Below are positions 33,762-41,440 of a DNA stretch of 50,580 nucleotides, in pieces (within the stretch, counting starts at the first letter, position 1; every line of letters begins with the position of its first letter). Both the position numbers and the translations under genes were made by a program. Location of the stretch: positions 1 to 50,580 of the forward strand of contig NZ_JAWHTD010000031.1 of NCBI RefSeq assembly GCF_032586235.1, in the 5' to 3' direction. Origin of the DNA: Aestuariicoccus sp032586235. GTDB taxonomy: Bacteria; Pseudomonadota; Alphaproteobacteria; Rhodobacterales; Rhodobacteraceae. The notes beneath the pieces are model-generated. The model had not been told where the DNA came from. It saw only the letters and a program-made list of their open reading frames with translations, and searched no databases.

Positions 33762-33793
33762 GGGGCGGGATGTCAAAATCCTGCCCCATTTGC
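33762..33793 (+). terminator. Weak hairpin after rseP
   Basis: GGGGCGGGAT (33762-33771) pairs with ATCCTGCCCC (33778-33787) with one G-T pair and a six-base loop, then ATTTG. The T-run is poor, so at most it is a leaky terminator between rseP and the small gene and bamA. Confidence 0.45.
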
Positions 33794-33833
33794 CCCCTAG
33801 AAAAGGGCGACGCAACGCGTGAGGAACGAATCC

Positions 33834-33962
33834 ATGCAGACAATCCAAGACGGCTATCGTGGCCTGAGCCTGCTGGTCAGCATCAACTGGGACCGGCTTT
33901 TGTACACCGCCACCATCGTGGGCGCGCTGTTCTTCGGTGCCTATCTGGGGTCGCTGTTGTAA
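33834..33962 (+). CDS. 42-residue membrane peptide between rseP and bamA
   Basis: A short gene starting MQTIQDGYRGLSLLVSINWD, then a hydrophobic helix (TATIVGALFFGAYLGSLL) and a TAA. GAGGA lies eight bases before the ATG, good spacing. One predicted transmembrane helix with an N-terminal cytoplasmic or periplasmic flank. I recognise closely similar short proteins at other Rhodobacteraceae loci, unnamed. It lies in the 323-base gap between rseP and bamA and is read in the same direction, so it may belong to the envelope-stress and assembly genes. Its function is unknown. Confidence 0.7.
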   Translation: MQTIQDGYRGLSLLVSINWDRLLYTATIVGALFFGAYLGSLL

Positions 33963-34072
33963 AGCGATACAACAACTCGCCCGGAAAGCGCCGAAAACGC
34001 GCCCGCGCCTTTTGACAATCCACGGCAATCCCGATACTCAAAACCCGATGGGGCAGTAACTGGATCGGCGAT

Positions 34073-36415
34073 ATGACCAAGCACCTTTCGGGGCACTCGG
34101 CGCGGGGCAAGCGGGGGCTTGGGCGCGCCGCACCTTTGGCAGCGGCACTCGGCCTTGGGATGGCCTTTTCGGCCATGGCGCCAGCGCCTCAGGCGTGGGC
34201 GCAATCCTATGTGTTCAACAGCGTCTCGATCGAGGGCAACCAGCGGATCGAGCCGGGCACGATCCTCAGCTATGCGGGCATCGGCCGCGGCCAGACCGTG
34301 TCGGCGGCCGAACTGAACGATGCCTACCAGCGCATCCTCGCCTCGGGCCTCTTTGAATCGGTCGAGATCGTGCCACAGGGCAGCCGCCTGGTCATCAAGG
34401 TGGTCGAATTCCCCACCGTGAACCGCATCAATTTCGAGGGCAACCGCCGGATCAAGGACGAGGATCTGGAACCGCTGCTGCAAAGCCAGCCGCGCCGCGT
34501 GTTCAACCCGCGCCTGGCCGAGGCTGACGCCGCCGCGATCACCGACGCTTATGTCCAGCAGGGCCGCGTCGCCGCGCGGGTCCAGCCCAAGGTCATCCGC
34601 CGCAGCGAAAACCGTGTCGATCTGGTGTTCGAGATCTTCGAGGGCGGCACCACCGAGGTCGAGCGCATCGCCTTCGTCGGCAATACCGAATATTCCGACC
34701 GCCGCCTGCGCCGCGTGCTGGAAACCAAACAGGCCGGCCTCTTCCGCGCGATCATCCGCAGCGACACCTTCATCGCCGACCGCATCGAGTTCGACAAACA
34801 GGTTCTGTCGGATTTTTACAGCTCGCGCGGCTATGTCGATTTCCGCATCACCGGTGTGAACGCCGAGCTGACGCAAGAGCGCGACGGCTATTTCGTGACT
34901 TTCAATGTCGACGAGGGCCAGCAGTTCCGCGTGGGCGAGGTGCTGGTGACCTCGGATCTGCCCGAGGTCGACGCAGAGGCCTTTCAGAAGGCGGTCAAAA
35001 TCCGCGACGGTGCGGTCTATTCCCCGTCGCTGGTGGAAAACGACATCGCCCGGCTGGAGCGTCTGGCGATCCGCGAGGGGCTGAATTTCGTTCGTGTCGA
35101 ACCGCGCATCACCCGCAATGACGCTGACCTGACGCTGGATGTGGAATTCATGCTGACCCGCGGCCAGAGGATCTTTGTCGAACGCATCGACATCGAGGGC
35201 AACACCACCACGCTCGACCGGGTCATCCGCCGGCAGTTCCGCGTGGTCGAGGGCGACCCGTTCAACCCGCGCGCCATCCGCGAAAGCGCCGAACGCATCC
35301 GCGCTCTGGGGTTCTTCGGCAACGCCGAGGTGCAGGCGCGCGAAGGCTCGACCCCGCAGCAGGTCATCGTCGATGTGGATGTCGAAGAGGCGCCCACCGG
35401 CTCGCTCAGCTTTGGCGGCTCGTTCTCGTCCGACAACGGCTTCGGCCTTGCGGTCGAGTTCAACGAGCGGAACTTTCTGGGGCGCGGGCAGGGGCTGACG
35501 CTGGGCGTCGACACCGGGACGGAATCCCGCAGCTACACGTTCCGCTTCACCGAACCGTCGCTGCTGGGCCGCGACCTCGCCTTTAACTTGAACCTCAACT
35601 ACAGCGAGACGGACAACTTCGCGGCGGAATACGACACGACGCTGGGCTCGTTCCAGCCGTCGCTGAGCTTTCCGCTGTCGGAAAACGGCCGGATGCAGCT
35701 GCGCTACACCGCCCGCGCAAGCGAGATCGACGATCTGAGCAGCAATGTGGGCGCGCTGATCACCGCCGAAGCGGATCGCGGCCAGGTCTGGGACAGCTCG
35801 GTCGGCTATACCTACAGCTACGACACCCGCCGCACCGGGCTGAACCCGAACGCCGGTGTGCTGCTGGAGTTCGGCCAGGATTTCGGCGGGCTGGGGGGCG
35901 ACAACACCTTTGTCAAGACAACCGTCCGCGCCGTGGCGCAGACCAAAGTGCTGAACGAAGAAGTGACGCTGCGCGCCTCCTTCAACGCCGGTGCGCTGAA
36001 TTATTCCAGCGGCTCCAGCCGGGTGACCGACCGTTACTTCCTGGGCTCGTCGCTGATGCGCGGGTTCGAGCTGGGCGGCATCGGTCCGCGCGAATACGGC
36101 CCGGGTGAGGTGGATGACGCGCTTGGCGGCAATTACTACGCCGTGGCCCGGTTCGAGGCGGAATTCCCGCTGGGCCTGCCCGAGGAATACGGCATCACCG
36201 GGGGCGTGTTCTATGACATCGGCTCGCTCTGGGGGCTGGACGACACGAACGCGAACGTGCTCTACGACGACTTCAGCTCGCGTCAGGTCGTGGGCGTGTC
36301 GATCTTCTGGAACACCGCCATCGGCCCGCTGCGCTTCAACTTCACCGAAGCGTTGCAGAAGGAAAAGCGCGACGAAGAGCGTAACTTCGAACTGACTATT
36401 TCGACCCAGTTCTGA
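34073..36415 (+). CDS. bamA: Outer membrane assembly factor BamA
   Basis: 780 residues. An N-terminal signal (about 1-43, ending QAWAQ) is followed by five POTRA domains (about 45-430). These show repeated 'F.GN..I.....L' units such as RINFEGNRRIKDEDL, IAFVGNTEYSDRRL and IDIEGNTTTLDRVI. A 16-strand barrel follows from about 450 to the C-terminal Phe (ISTQF). The RGF box that seats in the barrel is at 663-665 (LMRGFELGG). BamA inserts outer-membrane beta-barrel proteins. Complete. The following OmpH/Skp chaperone gene overlaps its stop by one base (TGATG), consistent with joint expression. Confidence 0.95.
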   Translation: MTKHLSGHSARGKRGLGRAAPLAAALGLGMAFSAMAPAPQAWAQSYVFNSVSIEGNQRIEPGTILSYAGIGRGQTVSAAELNDAYQRILASGLFESVEIVPQGSRLVIKVVEFPTVNRINFEGNRRIKDEDLEPLLQSQPRRVFNPRLAEADAAAITDAYVQQGRVAARVQPKVIRRSENRVDLVFEIFEGGTTEVERIAFVGNTEYSDRRLRRVLETKQAGLFRAIIRSDTFIADRIEFDKQVLSDFYSSRGYVDFRITGVNAELTQERDGYFVTFNVDEGQQFRVGEVLVTSDLPEVDAEAFQKAVKIRDGAVYSPSLVENDIARLERLAIREGLNFVRVEPRITRNDADLTLDVEFMLTRGQRIFVERIDIEGNTTTLDRVIRRQFRVVEGDPFNPRAIRESAERIRALGFFGNAEVQAREGSTPQQVIVDVDVEEAPTGSLSFGGSFSSDNGFGLAVEFNERNFLGRGQGLTLGVDTGTESRSYTFRFTEPSLLGRDLAFNLNLNYSETDNFAAEYDTTLGSFQPSLSFPLSENGRMQLRYTARASEIDDLSSNVGALITAEADRGQVWDSSVGYTYSYDTRRTGLNPNAGVLLEFGQDFGGLGGDNTFVKTTVRAVAQTKVLNEEVTLRASFNAGALNYSSGSSRVTDRYFLGSSLMRGFELGGIGPREYGPGEVDDALGGNYYAVARFEAEFPLGLPEEYGITGGVFYDIGSLWGLDDTNANVLYDDFSSRQVVGVSIFWNTAIGPLRFNFTEALQKEKRDEERNFELTISTQF

Positions 36416-36969
36416 TGCTGCGCCGGGCCGCGCTGTCGCTTGTACTGACATGGTGTCTTGCGCCGCTGGCGGCGGCGCAGGGCCTGTCGCTTCCCGACAG
36501 CCCGTTTCTGACAGTCGAGTTCGAAAGGCTCTTTGCCGACAGCGTCTATGGCACCCGCTTCGAGCAGGAGATCGAGGCCGAGTCCGAGGCGCTGGCCGCC
36601 GAGAACCGCCGCATCGAGGCGGAACTGGCCGATGAAGAGCGCCGCCTGACCGAGATGCGCGCCGAGATGGAGCCCGAGGCCTTCCGCGAACTGGCAAACG
36701 CCTTTGACGAAAAGGTACAGACCTCGCGGCGTGAACAGGACGCCAAGGTGCGCGCGCTCGGCACCCGCCGCGAAACGGCGCAGCGCGAGTTTCTGCGCGC
36801 CGCCGAGCCGGTTCTGGCCGAGATCATGCGCGATACCGGCGCCACCGCGATTTTCGAGCGCCGCACGGTCTTTATCAGCGCCGATGCGATCGACATCACC
36901 GACGAGGCCATCGCCCGCATCAACGCCGAAGCCGCCGGACAAGGCCCGGACGCCCCGTCGCAGGATTAA
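36415..36969 (+). CDS. OmpH/Skp family periplasmic chaperone
   Basis: 184 residues with a signal peptide (RAALSLVLTWCLAPLAAAQG). A long coiled-coil body follows (about 45-130), with repeated Glu/Arg heptads (AENRRIEAELADEERRLTEM in part), and a C-terminal segment resembling the Skp body (VLAEIMRDTGATAIFERRTV). Skp trimers hold unfolded outer-membrane proteins on the way to BAM, matching the adjoining bamA. In E. coli the next gene is lpxD, but here fabZ follows after 63 bases. Confidence 0.85.
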   Translation: MLRRAALSLVLTWCLAPLAAAQGLSLPDSPFLTVEFERLFADSVYGTRFEQEIEAESEALAAENRRIEAELADEERRLTEMRAEMEPEAFRELANAFDEKVQTSRREQDAKVRALGTRRETAQREFLRAAEPVLAEIMRDTGATAIFERRTVFISADAIDITDEAIARINAEAAGQGPDAPSQD

Positions 36970-37032
36970 GCCGCCTTGCCCCCGAACGCCCGGGTTGCTA
37001 GGCACTTGGCAACAGCCCGGAAAGGACGCCTT

Positions 37033-37494
37033 ATGACCGACAGCCTGAAAAGCGCCGATATCCAGCTTATCCAGCGCATTCTGCCGCACCGCTACCCCTT
37101 CCTTCTGGTCGACCGGGTCGAGCAGATCGACGGAACTCAATCGGGTGTCGGGATCAAGAACGTCACCATGAACGAGCCGCATTTCCAGGGCCATTTCCCG
37201 GGCACGCCGATCATGCCCGGCGTCACCATCGTCGAGGCGATGGCGCAGACAGCCGCCGTGATGGTGGGTGTCGCGCTTGACCTCGCGGACAAGGAAATGC
37301 TGATCTATTTCATGGCCATCGACAATTGCAAGTTCCGCCGCAAGGTGATCCCCGGCGATCAGCTCCGGATGGAGCTGACGACGGTGCGCGGCAAGCCCGG
37401 CGGCAAGGTCTGGCGGTTTAAGGGCGTGGCCACGGTCGACGGCGAAATGGCCGCCGAGGCCGAATTCACCGCAATGATGGATCTGCCCAAGTGA
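37033..37494 (+). CDS. fabZ: 3-hydroxyacyl-ACP dehydratase FabZ
   Basis: 153 residues starting at the ATG at 37033 (GGAAAGGACG upstream). The hot-dog fold dehydratase has the active-site His in GHFPGTPIMPGV and the Glu in EAMAQTAAVM. LPHRYPFLLVDRV is the typical N-terminal block. It dehydrates 3-hydroxyacyl-ACPs in fatty acid elongation and competes with LpxA for 3-hydroxyacyl-ACP, which fits the neighbourhood. It overlaps lpxA by GTGA. Confidence 0.94.
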   Translation: MTDSLKSADIQLIQRILPHRYPFLLVDRVEQIDGTQSGVGIKNVTMNEPHFQGHFPGTPIMPGVTIVEAMAQTAAVMVGVALDLADKEMLIYFMAIDNCKFRRKVIPGDQLRMELTTVRGKPGGKVWRFKGVATVDGEMAAEAEFTAMMDLPK

Positions 37495-38279
37495 GCAATG
37501 CCACGATCCACCCCAGCGCCGTCGTCGAAGACGGCGCGCGCATTGGCGACGGCTGCGTGATCGGGCCGTTCTGCCACGTCGGCCCCGAGGTGACGCTTGG
37601 GCGCGGTGTGGTGCTGAAAAGCCATGTGGTGGTGACGGGCGAGACCTCGGTCGGCGACGAGACGGTGATCTTTCCTTTCGCGGTGATCGGTGAGGTGCCG
37701 CAGGATCTTAAGTTCAAGGGCGAAAAGACCCGGCTGGTGGTGGGCGCGCGCAACCGCATCCGCGAGCATGTGACCATGAACGCCGGCACCGAGGGCGGCG
37801 GCGGCGTCACACGCGTGGGCGACGACGGGCTCTTCATGGCGGGCTGCCATGTGGCGCATGACGCGCAGGTGGGCGACCGGGTGATCCTGGTGAACAACTC
37901 GGCCCTGGCGGGCCATTGCGTGATCGAGGACGACGTGATCGTCGGCGGGCTTTCGGGGGTGCACCAATGGGTGCGCGTGGGGCGCGGCGCGATCATCGGC
38001 GCGGTCACGATGGTGACCAACGACGTGATGCCCTACGGTCTGGTGCAGGGCCCGCGCGGCAAGCTCGACGGGCTGAACCTGGTCGGGCTCAAGCGCAAGG
38101 GCGTGGCGCGGTCCGACATCACGGCGCTGCGCGCGGCGTTCCAGATGCTGGCGCAGGGCGAAGGCGCCTTTCAGGAACGCGCCCGGCGGCTGGGCGAGGA
38201 AACCCAGTCCGACTATGTGCGCGAAATCGTCGATTTCATTCTGGGCGACAGCGACCGGTCGTTCCTGACCCCGGGCTGA
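37491..38279 (+). CDS. lpxA: UDP-GlcNAc O-acyltransferase LpxA
   Basis: 262-residue left-handed beta-helix acyltransferase, the first lipid A step. Hexapeptide turns run through the first two thirds (SNATIHPSAVVEDGARIGDG onward), with the catalytic-region CHVAHDAQVGD and the conserved NAGTEGG. It starts with GTG at 37491, overlapping the fabZ stop as GTGA. lpxI starts 4 bases after the stop. Complete and of standard length. Confidence 0.93.
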   Translation: MSNATIHPSAVVEDGARIGDGCVIGPFCHVGPEVTLGRGVVLKSHVVVTGETSVGDETVIFPFAVIGEVPQDLKFKGEKTRLVVGARNRIREHVTMNAGTEGGGGVTRVGDDGLFMAGCHVAHDAQVGDRVILVNNSALAGHCVIEDDVIVGGLSGVHQWVRVGRGAIIGAVTMVTNDVMPYGLVQGPRGKLDGLNLVGLKRKGVARSDITALRAAFQMLAQGEGAFQERARRLGEETQSDYVREIVDFILGDSDRSFLTPG

Positions 38280-38283
38280 GACC

Positions 38284-39177
38284 GTGCTGGCGCTGATCGC
38301 AGGGGCAGGGGCCTTGCCCGCGGCGGTGGTCGCGGCACAAGAGAGCCGCCCGTTTGTCTGCGCCCTTCAGGGCTTTGCGCCCGAGGGGCTGACCCCCGAC
38401 ATGACCTTCCGCATCGAGACGCTGGGCACGCTGTTGCAGACCCTGACCAAAAGGGGCGTGACGCGGGTCTGTCTTTGCGGCCATATCCGCCGGCCCGAGA
38501 TCGATCTTGGCGCGCTCGACGATCTGACCCTGCCGCTGGTGCCGCAACTGCGCGACGCAATGGCGCGCGGCGACGACGGTGCGCTGCGCGGGGTCATCGG
38601 CATTTTCGAGGCGGCGGGATTTCAGGTGCTGGCCGCGCATGAGGCCGCGCCCGCGCTCTTGCCGCCCACGGGCGTACTGACCGAGGCGCAGCCGCCCGAG
38701 AGCGCCGCAGAGGACGCCGCGGCGGGCGATATCGTGCTGGCCGAACAGGGCCGCGCCGATCTGGGCCAGGCCTGCGTGATCCGCGGCGGCCGGGTTCTGG
38801 CGCGCGAGGACGACCGTGGCACCGATGCGATGCTGACAGATGCCGCGCGGGCGGGGATCGATGCGCGCGAGGCCTCGGATCCGTTCTCCTGGGCGATGGA
38901 CACGGCGGGCGATCTTTTGGGCGGGGCCGCCGACTGGCTGTCGGGGCGCGATCAGACCCCGCGCGACGGTTTGCTTTTCAAAGGCCCCAAGCCGGGCCAG
39001 GACCGCCGCGCCGATTTGCCGGTGATCGGCCCCGGCACTGTGCAGAAGGTGGCCCAGGCCGGGCTGGGCGGCATCGTGATCGAGGCGGGCGGCGTGATGG
39101 TGCTGGACCGGGCGCGCGTGATCCGGATGGCGGATGCGGCGGGGCTTTTCCTCTGGGTCCGCGAAAGGCCCGTCTGA
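38284..39177 (+). CDS. lpxI: UDP-2,3-diacylglucosamine hydrolase LpxI
   Basis: 297 residues of the DUF1009/LpxI family, cleaving UDP-2,3-diacyl-GlcN to lipid X in alphaproteobacteria that lack LpxH. Family marks include the N-terminal IAGAGALPAAVV, CGHIRRPEID, a central EQGRADLGQACV, and the later GPGTVQKVAQAGLGGIVIEAG. It starts with GTG at 38284. It ends on an overlapping ATG with lpxB (TGATG). The position between lpxA and lpxB is the usual one for this family. Confidence 0.9.
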   Translation: MLALIAGAGALPAAVVAAQESRPFVCALQGFAPEGLTPDMTFRIETLGTLLQTLTKRGVTRVCLCGHIRRPEIDLGALDDLTLPLVPQLRDAMARGDDGALRGVIGIFEAAGFQVLAAHEAAPALLPPTGVLTEAQPPESAAEDAAAGDIVLAEQGRADLGQACVIRGGRVLAREDDRGTDAMLTDAARAGIDAREASDPFSWAMDTAGDLLGGAADWLSGRDQTPRDGLLFKGPKPGQDRRADLPVIGPGTVQKVAQAGLGGIVIEAGGVMVLDRARVIRMADAAGLFLWVRERPV

Positions 39178-40346
39178 TGCGCGTCTTCATCATCGCGGGC
39201 GAGCCTTCGGGCGACAAGCTGGGGGCGGCGCTGATGGCGGGGATGCGGGGGCTTTTGCCCGAGGGGGACGTCAGCTTTACCGGCATCGGCGGCCCGCGCA
39301 TGACCGACGAGGGGCTGCAAAGCCTCTTTCCCATCGATGAGATCAGCATCATGGGGATCTCGGAGATCCTGCGCGAATACCGCCACCTCAAGGCCCGCAT
39401 CCGCCAGACCGCCGACACGGTCCTGCGCGAAAGACCCGATGTGCTGATCACCATCGACCTGCCCGAGTTTTCGCTGCGCGTCGCGCGGCTGGTCAAGGCC
39501 GCCAGCGACATCCGCACGGTGCATTACGTGGCCCCCACGGTCTGGGCCTGGCGGGCGGGGCGGGCGCAGAAGATGGCCGCGCATATCGACCAGGTGCTGG
39601 CGCTCTTGCCGTTCGAGCCGCCCTATATGGAGGCCGCCGGGATGCGTTGCGATTTCGTCGGGCATCCGGTGGTGACCGACCCGCAGGCCAGCGCCGCCGA
39701 GGCGCAGGCCTTACGCGCATCACAGGGGATCGGCGACCGGCCGGTGGCGCTGCTCTTGCCCGGCTCGCGCCGGTCCGAGGTGGGGCGCCTCTTGCCAATC
39801 TTCCGCGAGGTGGCGCTGCGGCTGACGGCTGCGCGCCCGGATCTGGCGCTGGTGCTGCCCGCCGCATCGCCGGTCAGCGGAATAATCCGCAAAGCGATGG
39901 GCGACTGGCCGGGCCAGCCGCTGATCATCGACCCGGAAAGCGACCCGGGCGGCGCGCGGAAACGCGCCGCCTTCGCCGCCGCCGACGTGGCCCTGGCGGC
40001 GTCGGGCACCGTTTCGCTGGAGCTGGCGGCGGCGGGCACGCCGATGGTGATCGCCTACGACATGAACTGGCTCAGCCGCCAGATCATCGGGCGGATGCTG
40101 CGGGTGGATAGCGTGACGCTGGTCAACCTGGTGTCCGATACAAGGGCAGTGCCGGAATTCATCGGCAAGGCCTGCCGGCCCGGCCCCATCGCCGAGGCGG
40201 TGCTGGATGTGCTGGCCCATCCCGGCGCGCAGCAGGAGGCGATGGCGCTGACCATGGAGCGGCTGGGCAAGGGCGGCCCGCCGCCGGGCGAACGCGCAGC
40301 ACAGGCGGTGCTGGAGGGGCTGGCCCAGGGCAAGCCCCTGCATTGA
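39177..40346 (+). CDS. lpxB: Lipid-A-disaccharide synthase LpxB
   Basis: 389-residue glycosyltransferase (GT19) joining UDP-diacyl-GlcN and lipid X. It starts RVFIIAGEPSGDKLGAALM, with SIMGISEILREYRHLK, ITIDLPEFSLRVAR and the nucleotide-sugar region LLPGSRRSEVGRLLP plus SGTVSLELAAAGTPMVIAYD. Complete. Last gene of the envelope cluster, facing the minus-strand terminator of the IalB gene. Confidence 0.93.
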   Translation: MRVFIIAGEPSGDKLGAALMAGMRGLLPEGDVSFTGIGGPRMTDEGLQSLFPIDEISIMGISEILREYRHLKARIRQTADTVLRERPDVLITIDLPEFSLRVARLVKAASDIRTVHYVAPTVWAWRAGRAQKMAAHIDQVLALLPFEPPYMEAAGMRCDFVGHPVVTDPQASAAEAQALRASQGIGDRPVALLLPGSRRSEVGRLLPIFREVALRLTAARPDLALVLPAASPVSGIIRKAMGDWPGQPLIIDPESDPGGARKRAAFAAADVALAASGTVSLELAAAGTPMVIAYDMNWLSRQIIGRMLRVDSVTLVNLVSDTRAVPEFIGKACRPGPIAEAVLDVLAHPGAQQEAMALTMERLGKGGPPPGERAAQAVLEGLAQGKPLH

Positions 40347-40365
40347 ACGCAGCCATCGGGCCACG

Positions 40366-40395
40366 AAAAAGCCCCGGTGCGGGCTGCACCGGGGC
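40366..40395 (-). terminator. Terminator of the IalB-like gene
   Basis: GCCCCGGTGC (40371-40380) pairs perfectly with GCACCGGGGC (40386-40395) around a five-base loop. On the minus strand it is followed by TTTTTCGTGG, a proper Rho-independent terminator. It also lies just after lpxB and may block read-through from both sides. Confidence 0.85.
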
Positions 40396-40418
40396 CTGAT
40401 CGTTCGACGAAGCCGCGC

Positions 40419-41039
40419 TTACTGACGCAGTTCGGACACTTCGTTATAGGCGGCGGTGAAACCGCTCAGCGACATGTTGACGGTCACCTTCTGATCGGGC
40501 GCCAGCATCGGCACGATGGTCACCGTCGCATTCGCCCCCGCGCGGAAACGCGCCACGTCCTCGGCGGTAAAGCCGACGCGGGCATAACAGCCGATCTGCG
40601 TGCAGAAGGAAAAGTCATAGCGCCGGGCCGCGCCGCCGTCGACGGCCATGGTCAACTTTTGCGTCAGCAGCGTCTCGAGCGGCACGACAAAGGTGCCCCC
40701 GGCGACGATCTGGCCGCCGTTGGCCACCTTGAAGAGGCTGGCCTCGGCCACGCTTGCGCCATTCGGATCTTTCAGAAGCTGGTACATCTGGCAGGGCTCT
40801 TCGCCCTCTTGGACGCGCAGGCACTGAAGATCCCAGTCGCCGTAGGTGGCCTTGACGTAGGTCGGCTGTTCGGGCTCACCCTCGGGGCCCACGGGTTCGC
40901 CGGGGTCAAGCTGGTTGCCGGTAACGGCCTGGTTCTGGGTTTCGGTCGCGTCGCCCGTGCCCTCGGCGGCCTGTTGCGCAAAGGCGGCCGGTGCCGCGAG
41001 AGCCGCCAGCAGCGGCAGGACAAATAACGTCTTGGTCAT
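40419..41039 (-). CDS. IalB-family (invasion-associated locus B) exported protein
   Basis: 206 residues with a signal peptide (TLFVLPLLAALAAPAAFAQQ), an acidic Gly/Pro linker (about 25-60) and the IalB domain. That domain has YGDWDLQCLRV, EPCQMYQLL and the later CTQIGCYARVGFT, with paired cysteines likely forming disulfides. The name comes from Bartonella erythrocyte invasion, but free-living alphaproteobacteria commonly carry it, so a general periplasmic or envelope role is likelier. It is divergent from the HerA-like gene across 401 bases and ends at a strong terminator. Confidence 0.85.
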   Translation of the reverse strand: MTKTLFVLPLLAALAAPAAFAQQAAEGTGDATETQNQAVTGNQLDPGEPVGPEGEPEQPTYVKATYGDWDLQCLRVQEGEEPCQMYQLLKDPNGASVAEASLFKVANGGQIVAGGTFVVPLETLLTQKLTMAVDGGAARRYDFSFCTQIGCYARVGFTAEDVARFRAGANATVTIVPMLAPDQKVTVNMSLSGFTAAYNEVSELRQ

Positions 41040-41159
41040 CGAATGCTCCCCTCGGATGAGATCTTGTTAACGGGGCGATTAACATGACATTTCGCAAGTG
41101 TCAGGGCAAAAATTCCGGGTTTGCCCTGGCCCAAGCAACCGTCCGCCGAGCACCCCGCA

Positions 41160-41224
41160 TTAAGAAAGGGGCCTTGCGGCCCCCTCCATTTATTCTCCCT
41201 GTCGGACCGGCCGACTTTGTCATT
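41160..41224 (-). ncRNA. Candidate small RNA or leader ending in a hairpin
   Basis: On the minus strand TTGACC (41254-41259) and TAGCGT (41231-41236) are 17 bases apart, like a sigma-70 promoter. About 40 bases further is the hairpin GGGGCC-TTGC-GGCCCC (plus-strand 41168-41183), followed on the minus strand by TTTCTTA. A transcript of roughly 65 bases with no good reading frame would result. Alternatively it is part of a long IalB leader. There is no direct evidence of transcription. Confidence 0.25.
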
Positions 41225-41230
41225 GGGGGG

Positions 41231-41259
41231 ACGCTACGAAACTGCGCACCAGCGGTCAA
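41231..41259 (-). promoter_or_regulatory. Candidate minus-strand promoter
   Basis: A -35-like TTGACC and a -10-like TAGCGT with exact 17-base spacing on the minus strand. The -35 is close to consensus, the -10 is weak. It would drive the small-RNA candidate at 41160-41224 or the IalB gene. Confidence 0.35.
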
Positions 41260-41291
41260 CAGTGAATTTCGTGCACAATCGCGCGAGATTA

Positions 41292-41395
41292 ACAAAAAAG
41301 ACCGCGCCCGTGGGCGCGGCCAGTCTGACGGGGAGGAAGTTCGCCCGGACCAAAGAGGACATGACGGCCCGGAACGGATTTCACACTGGCGGCAA
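41292..41395 (-). ncRNA. Candidate small RNA with a strong terminator
   Basis: On the minus strand CCGCGCC-CACG-GGCGCGG (41302-41319) is followed by TCTTTTTTG, a strong intrinsic terminator. No protein gene on that strand ends here, because the HerA-like gene runs the other way from 41441. The RNA it would end contains CTTCCTCCC (41331-41339), an anti-Shine-Dalgarno-like tract. Such CCUCC tracts mark several known Rhodobacteraceae stress small RNAs. The 5' end (about 41395) is a guess. Confidence 0.35.
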
Positions 41396-41406
41396 TTGGT
41401 TAAGAT
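41379..41406 (+). promoter_or_regulatory. Candidate promoter of the HerA-like gene
   Basis: TTTCAC (41379-41384) and TAAGAT (41401-41406) with a 16-base spacer, 34 bases before the ATG at 41441. Both boxes depart from consensus, but the position is right and the stretch is the most AT-rich nearby. Confidence 0.35.
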
Positions 41407-41440
41407 TGTATGGTCGGCGCGAACGGTTTGGAGGGGTGGC

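Noticed and set aside
33941..36697. 918-residue minus-strand open frame opposite bamA
   Set aside because: Antisense shadow; bamA is complete and certain.
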